A stretch of 64,000 bases of DNA, from NCBI GenBank assembly GCA_016794785.1, contig JAEUHC010000007.1, positions 215,858-279,857 of the forward strand, in the 5' to 3' direction. Positions 52,286-59,953 of the stretch are shown here, one piece after another (position 1 is the stretch's first letter; each line of letters opens with the position of its first letter). The position numbers and the translations under genes are program-made. The DNA is from Opitutaceae bacterium (lineage in GTDB: Bacteria; Verrucomicrobiota; Verrucomicrobiia; Opitutales; Opitutaceae). The notes under the pieces were generated by a model that worked only from the letters and a program-made list of their open reading frames with translations, ran no database searches and was not told where the DNA came from.

Positions 52286-54508
52286 ATGACCTCGCGACCG
52301 GCGTTCTTCCGCCACCAGCTAGCCCCCGCCCTGATTTGCCTTGGGCTCGCCTGGGCTCTCGGCCAGTCGCAGTGGCTGCAGCGCATCGAGGACGTGACCC
52401 TGGACTTTCGCACGCGTTTCCGCGCGGCGAATCAGGAACCGCCGGATCCGCGTGTGGCGGTCATCGGGGTCGATGACGACAGCCTGCAGCGCTTTGGCCG
52501 ATGGCAGGACTGGCCGCGGCGCAACCACGGTCTGCTGTTGCGCTCCTTGGCGGCGGCGCCGGCAAAGCCCGCCGTGGTGGGTTGGGATGTGCTATTCCCG
52601 GAGCCCTCGCCCGACGACGAGCATCTGGTCGACGGTGCGTTGGCGCTGCCGGGGCGGGTAATATTTGCGGCCTACGCTTCGGACGACGCGCCCTTGGGTG
52701 CGGCCGCTCCCGATGAACTCGCACCCGACCTATCCCAGCCAATCGCGCGCATCGAAGGCGACGCCTCGACACTTTTTTCCGCCCCGTATGCGCTGCTGCC
52801 GGTGGCGCCGCTGCGCTCGGTCGCACTCACCGCGTTTGTCGATACGCCCGCCGGGGCTGATGGCGTGCGCCGCACAGTGCCGTTGCTGGTGCGGGTGAAG
52901 GATCAGGTCTATCCGAGCCTCGCGCTGCAAAGTGTATTGCGGTTCTGGAATCTCACGGTGGCCGATGTCCGCGTGCGCGTGGGTGAGGCGGTTTTCATCG
53001 AAGGAAAGGACGTGCAACGGCGAATCCCGATCGATGCGGCGGGCCGGATTCTCGTGAACTACCGCCACATCATCGCGGACTACCTTGCGCGGGGCTTGGC
53101 CCCCGGGCATGCGCAGGTGGCGATTGGGCTTCACCAGAAATACGTGGAGCACAAGGAGCCGGGCCTGCCAGTGCCCGATCTCGGCGGGAAGATCGTGCTG
53201 GTCGGCTTGGTCGCGCCGGGCCTCTCCGACAATGGCCCCACGCCGCTTTCGCCCGAGACGCCGCTGGTCTTTGTCCACGCCAACATCATCGGCAACATTC
53301 TGGGCGAGGACTATGCGCACCGGGCGAATCCGTTCGTGGTCTGGGGCCTGGCATTGGTGGTGTGCATCGCCGGTTTGCGGTGGCTTGCTGACACACGGCT
53401 GCGCTCGTATGCAACTTTCTTGGTCGGCGTGCCGATGATTTTCGCCGCAATCGCATTCATCGCATGGCAACGCACGAGCCTGGCGATTCCACTGGTGGCA
53501 CCGGTGCTGGGCTTCGGAGCGTTGCAAGCCTATGCGATCGGCCGGCGGGTGCTCGCGGAACAACGCAAGCGGCAGGCGATCGAGGGGATGTTCGGCACGT
53601 ATGTTTCGCCCGCGGTCGTGGGCCAATTGGTGAAATCAGGCGAGCCGCCGCGCCTGGGCGGCCACGAAAAAATCATCACGGCCTACTTCAGCGATATCCA
53701 AGGGTTCTCGCAATTTTCGGAGCAGATGCCGCCGGCGCAACTCGTGGAGTTGATGAACGAGTATCTCACGGCCTGCACCGATGTCGTGACCGAGGAGGGC
53801 GGCACCCTGGATAAATACATCGGCGACGCCATGGTCGCGATGTTTGGCGCCCCGATTGAGCAGGAAGATCATGCCCTGCGCGCGTGTGTCGTGGCCCTGC
53901 GCGTCCAGCGCCGCCTGGCCGCGCTGCGGGAGAAATGGCGCGCCGAGGGCAATCGCTGGCCCGGGGTGGTGGCGAAGATGCGCACGCGCATCGGCCTCAA
54001 CACGGGTCCGTGCGTAATCGGCAACATGGGCAGCCGCACGCGGTTCAATTACACGATGATGGGCGACAATGTGAACCTCGCCGCCCGCATGGAGTCGGGC
54101 GCAAAAACCTGGGGCGTTTACACGCTCTGCACCGAGTCCACGCGCCAAGCCTGCGAAGCCTACGGCGGCGACCGCGTGGTGTTTCGCGCGCTGGGGCGGG
54201 TGCGCGTGATGGGGCGGGAAAAGGGCGTGGCCGTGCATGAGGTCGTGGGCTTGAAGGACGAGGTGGGTGGCGCCACGCGTGAGTGCATTGAGTTGTTTGA
54301 AGCGGCGCTGGCGCGGTTTCACGCGCGCGACTGGGCCGCCGCGGAAGCGGGGTTTAAGGCGAGCGAGGCGCTCGAGCCGCACCAACCCGAACGCGATCCG
54401 GGGGTTTCTTCCAACCCTTCGCTCATTTATGCTGAGCGCACGCGCCGCCTGGCGGCCCAGCCGCCGGGCCCCGAATGGGACGGCACCCATGTGATGACCG
54501 AAAAATGA
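52286..54508 (+). CDS. CHASE2-domain class III adenylate/guanylate cyclase
   Basis: 740 aa. An N-terminal helix, an extracytoplasmic CHASE2 sensor domain (about 30-340; VGWDVLFPEPS, LVGLVAPGLSDNGPTPLS), three membrane helices (about 350-430), and a cytoplasmic class III cyclase domain with metal Asp in AYFSDIQGFSQFSE and GDAMVAMFGAP, plus GLNTGPCVIGNMGS and NVNLAARME. Makes cyclic nucleotide in response to an unknown extracytoplasmic signal. A short C-terminal helical extension follows the cyclase. Confidence 0.93.
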   Translation: MTSRPAFFRHQLAPALICLGLAWALGQSQWLQRIEDVTLDFRTRFRAANQEPPDPRVAVIGVDDDSLQRFGRWQDWPRRNHGLLLRSLAAAPAKPAVVGWDVLFPEPSPDDEHLVDGALALPGRVIFAAYASDDAPLGAAAPDELAPDLSQPIARIEGDASTLFSAPYALLPVAPLRSVALTAFVDTPAGADGVRRTVPLLVRVKDQVYPSLALQSVLRFWNLTVADVRVRVGEAVFIEGKDVQRRIPIDAAGRILVNYRHIIADYLARGLAPGHAQVAIGLHQKYVEHKEPGLPVPDLGGKIVLVGLVAPGLSDNGPTPLSPETPLVFVHANIIGNILGEDYAHRANPFVVWGLALVVCIAGLRWLADTRLRSYATFLVGVPMIFAAIAFIAWQRTSLAIPLVAPVLGFGALQAYAIGRRVLAEQRKRQAIEGMFGTYVSPAVVGQLVKSGEPPRLGGHEKIITAYFSDIQGFSQFSEQMPPAQLVELMNEYLTACTDVVTEEGGTLDKYIGDAMVAMFGAPIEQEDHALRACVVALRVQRRLAALREKWRAEGNRWPGVVAKMRTRIGLNTGPCVIGNMGSRTRFNYTMMGDNVNLAARMESGAKTWGVYTLCTESTRQACEAYGGDRVVFRALGRVRVMGREKGVAVHEVVGLKDEVGGATRECIELFEAALARFHARDWAAAEAGFKASEALEPHQPERDPGVSSNPSLIYAERTRRLAAQPPGPEWDGTHVMTEK

Positions 54509-54621
54509 GCCTGCGCCGCCTGCATCCCAAAGCCGCGGCAGGCACAAGAGGTTAATTTCAGTTTGGAGCGCAGGCGGGTGTTGACCCGCCCGTTCCCGGC
54601 GTCGCAATCCCAAGGTTCCCC

Positions 54622-55182
54622 GTGCGACTGCCCTATTCCGTCCTTCGTTGGATGCATCGACAGAAATTTTCGCGCAACAAGCTGCGCGGATCAAAGCTGC
54701 ATCGCTGGTTTGGCGACGGTGTGGTCAGCAAGGCGCTCTGGCTTCCTACGCGCGGCTCGCTCGCCCGTGCATGGCTGGTCGGCTTTCCGATCACGGTCGT
54801 CCCTTTTCTGCCTGGGCAGTCGATTCTGGCCATCATTGCGGCGCTGATGGTGAGGGGAAACCTGCTGCTGTGCATCGCACTGCAGTTTCTTTCCAACCCG
54901 ATCACGGCACCGGTCCATCTGCCGGTGTGTTATTTTGCGGGCGAACTCGTCCGCGGGCGAATGCCGGATTCCACCTGGCGTCTTTTGACCGAGGATGCGC
55001 GGCACCTGCTCAGCGCCGACACCGTGATTTCGCTCTATTTGGGCTCTGTGGTCGTGGGGTTGATCGGCGGTGTGGTGGGTTACGCCGTGATTCTCCGCAC
55101 TTGGCGGGATAAACCGAGCCGTCGGGATCGGGGCGACGAGTCCATGCCGCCCTTTGGGCGACCGCGCAATAAAGGCGATTGA
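54622..55182 (+). CDS. DUF2062 family membrane protein
   Basis: 186 aa from GTG 54622. Two to three membrane helices with the family segment GSLARAWLVGFPITVVPFLP and QFLSNPITAPVHLP, typical of DUF2062. Function unknown. The C-terminus is basic and charged. Downstream of the cyclase on the same strand with a 113-base gap. Confidence 0.83.
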   Translation: MRLPYSVLRWMHRQKFSRNKLRGSKLHRWFGDGVVSKALWLPTRGSLARAWLVGFPITVVPFLPGQSILAIIAALMVRGNLLLCIALQFLSNPITAPVHLPVCYFAGELVRGRMPDSTWRLLTEDARHLLSADTVISLYLGSVVVGLIGGVVGYAVILRTWRDKPSRRDRGDESMPPFGRPRNKGD

Positions 55183-55214
55183 CGCGGACAGGGGCCGTGA
55201 CTCGTGCTTTTCCC

Positions 55215-55715
55215 ATGAGAAATACGCTCGCGCTGGTGCTCTCATTTGCGCTCGGGCTCGCGCCGCTGCCGGGGGCCGATCCGGCGGAGGCCAAAGCCGG
55301 CTTGGTGCGCACGGAGGCGGCGTTCTTCCAGCATATCCTTGAGCACGGTTTCGGCGCGGGTCTGAGCGCCTACATGGCCGACGACGCGATGATCGCCAAC
55401 AGCCTGACGCTCGGCCGCGATGCCCAGGAGGCCCGGGCGAAATCCGAGTCCACACGCACGCGCAACAATATCATGCGTTGGAAATCGCTCCGGGCCGATG
55501 TGGCCGCCTCCGGTGACATGGGCTACACATGGGGCGTGGCGGAATCCGGACCCAGCAAGGCTGGGCCGTTCCGGCCCTACGGCGTCTACGTGATCATTTG
55601 GAAACGGCAGGCCGACGGACAGTGGAAGTTTGTCTATGACGCCGCGACGATCCTCGGGGCCGAGGCGGTGGAGAAGTTCCTGCGAGAGAAATTTCCCCAA
55701 GCCGCCGGCAAGTAG
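55215..55715 (+). CDS. Secreted NTF2-like (DUF4440-type) protein
   Basis: 166 aa from ATG 55215. Signal peptide (about 1-20), then an NTF2-like fold signature: GLSAYMADDAMIAN, YTWGVAESGP and WKRQADGQWKFVYD. Such domains bind small ligands; no catalytic assignment. 32 bases after the DUF2062 stop, so probably co-transcribed. Confidence 0.8.
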   Translation: MRNTLALVLSFALGLAPLPGADPAEAKAGLVRTEAAFFQHILEHGFGAGLSAYMADDAMIANSLTLGRDAQEARAKSESTRTRNNIMRWKSLRADVAASGDMGYTWGVAESGPSKAGPFRPYGVYVIIWKRQADGQWKFVYDAATILGAEAVEKFLREKFPQAAGK

Positions 55716-55732
55716 CCGGCCTGGCGGGGAAA

Positions 55733-56137
55733 CTACTCTGTATTCTCCGCCAGGGAACCGATGACGCGGAGGCCGGGCACGTGGCGGAAATGCGCGTCTG
55801 CGGTCAACACCGCGGCATTGATGTGCAATGCGCACGTCGCTATCAGGACATCCTGCGCGGGCAGCACGATGCCCTGCCGATCAAGGGACCAAGTGAGTTG
55901 GGTGGCCCGCTCCCAAATTTGATTTGTCGTGGGTTGATACAGCATCACGGCAAACCTTTCCCGGAAACGACGCAGCACGTGGGGATCCCGGATTCCGCGG
56001 CAGACCTCGAGCATCACCATCCCACAGGTCACGAATTCGCGGTCCTCCGCGCTTTCGGCGAATTGCCGAAACGGATCCTGGCCCGCCCGCAGGGCACCGA
56101 TGTAGATGTTGCTATCAGGAAGGACGACGTGCTCCAT
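55733..56137 (-). CDS. vapC: VapC-like PIN-domain toxin
   Basis: 134 aa from ATG 56137. PIN acidic residues: Asp8 in LPDSNIY, Glu in VMLEVCRG, Asp in PAQDVLIAT and Asp in TADAHF. A Mg-dependent ribonuclease toxin that typically cuts tRNA or rRNA. It overlaps the antitoxin stop by 23 bases, the classic vapBC coupling. ATG or GTG starts further up to 56158 are possible. Confidence 0.88.
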   Translation of the reverse strand: MEHVVLPDSNIYIGALRAGQDPFRQFAESAEDREFVTCGMVMLEVCRGIRDPHVLRRFRERFAVMLYQPTTNQIWERATQLTWSLDRQGIVLPAQDVLIATCALHINAAVLTADAHFRHVPGLRVIGSLAENTE

Positions 56138-56381
56138 ACGGCGCGCTTTCCTCGGCAACTTTCAGGTTTTCACCGGTGCTCTCCGGGTAGGAGCCAGGAT
56201 CGACGGAATTGCGGAGTTCGTCCGGCGAGAAGCCCAGTCCCGCGCTGAAGAGTTCGCGCATTTTGTGGCGGCGAGCCATTTCGCTGAGGGCGAGTTCGAC
56301 AGCGGCGGTCTTGCTTTTCGCTCCTGTGATTTTCATCACGCGGTCCAAGACTTCCTCGTCGATGTGCATGGTCATTTTCAT
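56115..56381 (-). CDS. vapB: VapB-like antitoxin
   Basis: 88 aa from ATG 56381. KMTMHIDEEVLDRVMKITGA is a ribbon-helix-helix type DNA-binding start (type II VapB family), and the C-terminal part would bind the PIN toxin. It is preceded by two palindromes sharing GTATGGC/GCCATAC, presumably its own binding sites. First gene of the TA pair. Confidence 0.85.
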   Translation of the reverse strand: MKMTMHIDEEVLDRVMKITGAKSKTAAVELALSEMARRHKMRELFSAGLGFSPDELRNSVDPGSYPESTGENLKVAEESAPYGARRPS

Positions 56382-56393
56382 GATGACTACAGG

Positions 56394-56413
56394 GTATGGC
56401 TTGTATGCCATAC
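56394..56413. promoter_or_regulatory. Palindromic operator 1 upstream of vapB
   Basis: GTATGGC-ttgtat-GCCATAC, a perfect 7-bp inverted repeat 13 bases upstream of the vapB ATG. Same half-site as operator 2. Likely bound by the VapB or VapBC complex for autoregulation. Confidence 0.75.
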
Positions 56414-56421
56414 TGCAACAA

Positions 56422-56449
56422 GAAAGTATGGCACTTTTGCCATACTTTC
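56422..56449. promoter_or_regulatory. Palindromic operator 2 upstream of vapB
   Basis: GAAAGTATGGCA-cttt-TGCCATACTTTC, a perfect 12-bp inverted repeat. Its centre is 32 bases from the centre of operator 1, about three helical turns, so two bound complexes would lie on the same DNA face. It lies 20 bases beyond the htpG stop. Confidence 0.78.
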
Positions 56450-56469
56450 CCTAAAAAACGACCAACCAG

Positions 56470-58311
56470 CTAGATCGTTTCGAGCAGCTTGTTCAAACGC
56501 GCGACCATGGCGGTGGCATCGTCCATCAGGCCGGCGCTGATGAGCGCGTTGTCGAGCAGTTGCTCGGCGACGAGCTTGGCGCGGTCGGCGTTGGTCGTGT
56601 GCGTTTCGAAGAGCCGCTTGATCACGGCGTGGCGTGGATTGATCTCGAGGTTCACGCGCAGCGGGGAGTCGGCCCCCTCCTTGTTCATGGCCTTCATCAT
56701 GCGGCGCATGTGGGGTGACATGAACTTGTCGGCGTTGAGCGCGAGCACGGGCGAATCGACTAGGCGGTCGCTGGCCTTCACTTCTGCGACGCGCTCACCG
56801 AGGGTTTCCTTGATCCAAGTGGCGAGGGTCTTGGTGTCAGCTTCGCTCAACGCGCCCTCGGGCTTGGGCAGATCGGCGAGCTTCACATCGGCGTGGTCGG
56901 CGGCGGTGAGCTTCTTGCCGTCGAACTCGCGGACGTTGTTCATCACGTATTCGTCCACCGGCTCGTAGCAGAAGAGCACCTCAAGATTGCGGGCCTTGAA
57001 ACCTTCGAGATACGGGCCGCTTTCAATGGCCGCGCGATTCGGTCCGTTCAGATAGAATATCTCTTTCTGCTCCGCGCCCATCCGCGAAACGTAGTCGGCG
57101 AGCGAGGTGGTTTTGCCCTTCTCGGTGAGCGACGACTCGTAACGCAGCAGTTTCACGAGCGCATCCTTGTGCGTGTAGTCGAGCGCGGCGCCTTCCTTTA
57201 GAAAGATGCCAAACTCCTTGTAGAACTCGGCGTAGGCATCGGGGCGATTCTTGGCTTCCTCCTCGAGGAATTTGAGGAAGCGTTTCGCGATGACCTTGTT
57301 CAGCTTCTCGATGAGGGATTTGTCCTGCATCGTCTCGCGCGAGATGTTGAGCGGGAGGTCCTCGCTATCGACCACGCCCTTGAGGAAACGCAGCCACTCG
57401 GGGAGCAGCTCCTTGGGCTTGGCGTCGATCAGGACCTTGCGGCAGTAGAGGGAAACGGACGGCTCGAGGCGGGAGAGGCCGAGCTTCTCCGTGTTCTCCT
57501 TGGGCACGAAGAGCAGCGCGTTGATCGAAAGCGGCGCGTCGGCGCTGAAGTGCAGCCGCAGGCGGGGCTCGTCGTAGGCGTGGGCCTGGAACTTGTAGAA
57601 CTCGGTGTATTCTTCGTCCTTGATTTCGTTCTTCGATCGCAGCCAGAGCGCCTGCACGGTGTTGACTCGCTTGCCGTTGAGATTGATCGGGAACGACACG
57701 AAGGCGCTGTAGCGCTCAAGGATGTCCTTGATGGTCGAATCTTGCGCGAACTCCGCGCATTCGTCCTTCAGCTCAATGACGATCTTGGTGCCGCGGCGTT
57801 CACCCTCGCTCTCCTCGATTTCGTAGCTGCCGGAACCGTCGCTCGACCAGACGTGGCCCGGCTCGCCGGCGCGCCAGGAGCGCGAATACACCTTCACCGA
57901 CTTGGCCACCATGAACGCCGAGTAGAAGCCCACGCCAAACTGGCCGATGAGGTTCGTGTTCTTCGCGCCGCCCTCGCCGAGGGCTTTCAGGAACTGCTTC
58001 GATCCCGAGTGCGCGATGGTGCCGAGGTTCTTCACCAGCTCCTCGCGCGACATGCCGATGCCGAAGTCCTGGAGGGTGATCGTCTTGGCCTTGTCATCGG
58101 TGGTGACGTTGATCTCGAGGTCGAGTTTGTCGTCGAAAATCTCCTTCTCCGTGAGCTGCGTGTGGCGGAGCTTTTCCAGGGCATCGGAGGCGTTGGAGAC
58201 CAGCTCGCGCACGAAGATTTCCTTCTCCGTGTAGAGCGAGTGGATGACGATATCGAGGAGCTGCTTAATCTCGGCTTGGAACTCGAATTTTTGCGGAGTG
58301 GAGGTGGACAT
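56470..58311 (-). CDS. htpG: Chaperone HtpG (Hsp90 family)
   Basis: 613 aa from ATG 58311. ELVSNASDALEKLRH, DFGIGMSREELVKNLGTIAHSG and QFGVGFYSAFMVA are the Hsp90 ATP-binding motifs, followed by the middle domain (LPLNISRETMQ) and dimerisation domain. ATP-dependent chaperone. Full family length. The upstream 80 bases hold the terminator of the preceding gene; no CIRCE-like repeat was seen. Confidence 0.97.
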   Translation of the reverse strand: MSTSTPQKFEFQAEIKQLLDIVIHSLYTEKEIFVRELVSNASDALEKLRHTQLTEKEIFDDKLDLEINVTTDDKAKTITLQDFGIGMSREELVKNLGTIAHSGSKQFLKALGEGGAKNTNLIGQFGVGFYSAFMVAKSVKVYSRSWRAGEPGHVWSSDGSGSYEIEESEGERRGTKIVIELKDECAEFAQDSTIKDILERYSAFVSFPINLNGKRVNTVQALWLRSKNEIKDEEYTEFYKFQAHAYDEPRLRLHFSADAPLSINALLFVPKENTEKLGLSRLEPSVSLYCRKVLIDAKPKELLPEWLRFLKGVVDSEDLPLNISRETMQDKSLIEKLNKVIAKRFLKFLEEEAKNRPDAYAEFYKEFGIFLKEGAALDYTHKDALVKLLRYESSLTEKGKTTSLADYVSRMGAEQKEIFYLNGPNRAAIESGPYLEGFKARNLEVLFCYEPVDEYVMNNVREFDGKKLTAADHADVKLADLPKPEGALSEADTKTLATWIKETLGERVAEVKASDRLVDSPVLALNADKFMSPHMRRMMKAMNKEGADSPLRVNLEINPRHAVIKRLFETHTTNADRAKLVAEQLLDNALISAGLMDDATAMVARLNKLLETI

Positions 58312-58358
58312 GGAGGATGAAAGTAATGCTTGGAGCCGGCCAGTGTAGCAGGCTCTTA

Positions 58359-58391
58359 AAAAAATCAAGCGGCGCGATTACGCCGCGCCGG
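58359..58391 (-). terminator. Rho-independent terminator of the CNNM/CorC gene
   Basis: On the minus strand: CGGCGCG-GCGTAAT-CGCGCCG (58371-58391) then CTTGA and seven T (58359-58365). It starts 3 bases after the stop codon at 58394. Confidence 0.88.
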
Positions 58392-58393
58392 CC

Positions 58394-59725
58394 TCAAGGC
58401 GACTCGGCCTCGGTTGCGGGGGCCGGGCGTTCGACGCGGATGCGCCGTGCCCGCTCAGCGGTGACCTCGGTGGCGGTGATGCTGAAGTCGCCCACGGTGA
58501 AGCTCTCGCCGCGCCGCAGCGTCCGACCGCGGTGCCGCTCGGCCCAGGCGGCGACTGTCTCGCGCGGTTGCCACTCGAAGGCCCAGCCGGTCTCGGCCTG
58601 CAACTCGCGCATCGTGAAGAGGCCGCTCACCACGATCGCGTTCTCGGTGTGCTCGTAGATTGGACCGGTGCCGAGGTCGAACTCGTCGCGGATGTCGCCC
58701 ACGATTTCCTCGAGCACATCCTCGAAGCTCACGATGCCCGCGGTCTTCAGATCCTGATCCAGCACGATGGCGAGGTGGACGCGCGACGTGCGGAACAGCT
58801 CGATCATCGAGTGGATCGGGGTCTTGAGCATGAAGGTCAGCGGCGGCCGCACGAGCGGCTCGAACGGCGCGTCCGGCCCCAGCGCGGTGATTTGCCAGAG
58901 CCACTCGCGCATGAGGAGGACACCCTTCACGTTGTCGAGCGACCCGGAGCAAACCGGGAAGCGGCTGTAGTGCGCGGTCTGCGCGATGCGGAGGTTTTCC
59001 GCCACCGGTTTGTCGAGCCAGAGCGCCACGATCTGATCCGGCGGGCGCATCACCTGCTGGGCGGTGACGGAGCGCAGGCGCACGGAGCGCACCATGAGGC
59101 GGTTAATCAGCGCATCGCCCGGGTGCGTATGGCGGGCGTTGCTGAAGACATACTCGAGCTCCTCCGAGCTGAAGCCGTGCTCGCTCTCCGAGGCCGGACG
59201 GAGGCCGAAGACGCGCAGGATCAGCGCCGCGGTGTGGTTGAGCCCCCAGATGAACGGGAAGAAAATCCAATAGAAGGCGATGAGCGGGGCCGCGACGTTG
59301 ATCGACACGCCCTTGGGCCGCTGGATGGCGAGCGACTTGGGCGCGAGTTCGCCGAGCACGATGTGGAAAAACGTGATCAGGCCGAATGCGATCGCAAAGG
59401 AGAAGGACTTAATAGCGTCCGGATCCGTGACGCCCAGGTTGCGCAGGACGGGCTCGATGCGGTGGCCGATGATGGGCTCGCCGACCCAGCCCAGGCCCAG
59501 GCTCATGAGCGTGATGCCGAGTTGCGTGGCCGAGAGCACGGCATCGAGGTGCTCCGTGGCGCGCAGGGCGAATTTCACGCGCCAGCCGCCGTGCTTGGCC
59601 ATCGGGCGGAGCTGGCTCGCGCGGATCTTCACGAGGGCAAACTCGGCCGCGACGAAGAAGCCGTTGGCCAGCACGAGCCCCATCACGAGGGCAATCTCGG
59701 CGGCGATGCGCAGGGACTCGGGCAT
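58394..59725 (-). CDS. CNNM/CorC-HlyC family transporter-like protein with CBS domains
   Basis: 443 aa. An N-terminal CNNM (DUF21) membrane domain (about 1-200; VLANGFFVAAEFALVKIRAS, ATQLGITLMSLGLGWVGEP), two CBS domains (about 215-345; VMRPPDQIV, FEDVLEEIVGDIRDE) and a C-terminal CorC/HlyC domain. Linked to Mg2+ or cobalt homeostasis in this family. Followed by a strong terminator. Confidence 0.93.
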   Translation of the reverse strand: MPESLRIAAEIALVMGLVLANGFFVAAEFALVKIRASQLRPMAKHGGWRVKFALRATEHLDAVLSATQLGITLMSLGLGWVGEPIIGHRIEPVLRNLGVTDPDAIKSFSFAIAFGLITFFHIVLGELAPKSLAIQRPKGVSINVAAPLIAFYWIFFPFIWGLNHTAALILRVFGLRPASESEHGFSSEELEYVFSNARHTHPGDALINRLMVRSVRLRSVTAQQVMRPPDQIVALWLDKPVAENLRIAQTAHYSRFPVCSGSLDNVKGVLLMREWLWQITALGPDAPFEPLVRPPLTFMLKTPIHSMIELFRTSRVHLAIVLDQDLKTAGIVSFEDVLEEIVGDIRDEFDLGTGPIYEHTENAIVVSGLFTMRELQAETGWAFEWQPRETVAAWAERHRGRTLRRGESFTVGDFSITATEVTAERARRIRVERPAPATEAESP

Positions 59726-59890
59726 CAGCGGGCGGCCTCCAGCGATGGGAATGTCATGCCAACCATCGTGGGCGCGGTCGCGCGATGCTCAATGGAAATT
59801 TCCCCGCGGCGCTGAAAGGCGAAATCGGCGCCAGGCGTGCGGTGCGCGCGGCGGTGGGTGGAGCGAAGTTGTGCGCGACCGGCCGGTCCA

Positions 59891-59953
59891 GTCGCGAGCA
59901 AGCTCGCTCCCACAGGCTGACAATTGAGGCGTTGGGCTCAAAGCCCGTCCTAC
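59891..59953. repeat. Two REP-like palindromes at the 3' end of the GH106-like gene
   Basis: GCGAGC-AA-GCTCGC (59894-59907) inside a GTGGGAGCGAGC-type element, and GGGCT-CAA-AGCCC (59934-59946) with a GTAG foot on the minus strand (59950-59953). The TAG stop of the GH106-like gene is part of that GTAG. Confidence 0.65.

Noticed and set aside
58312..58358. Heat-shock (CIRCE-type) operator before htpG
   Set aside because: No TTAGCACTC-type inverted repeat is present in the short upstream region.
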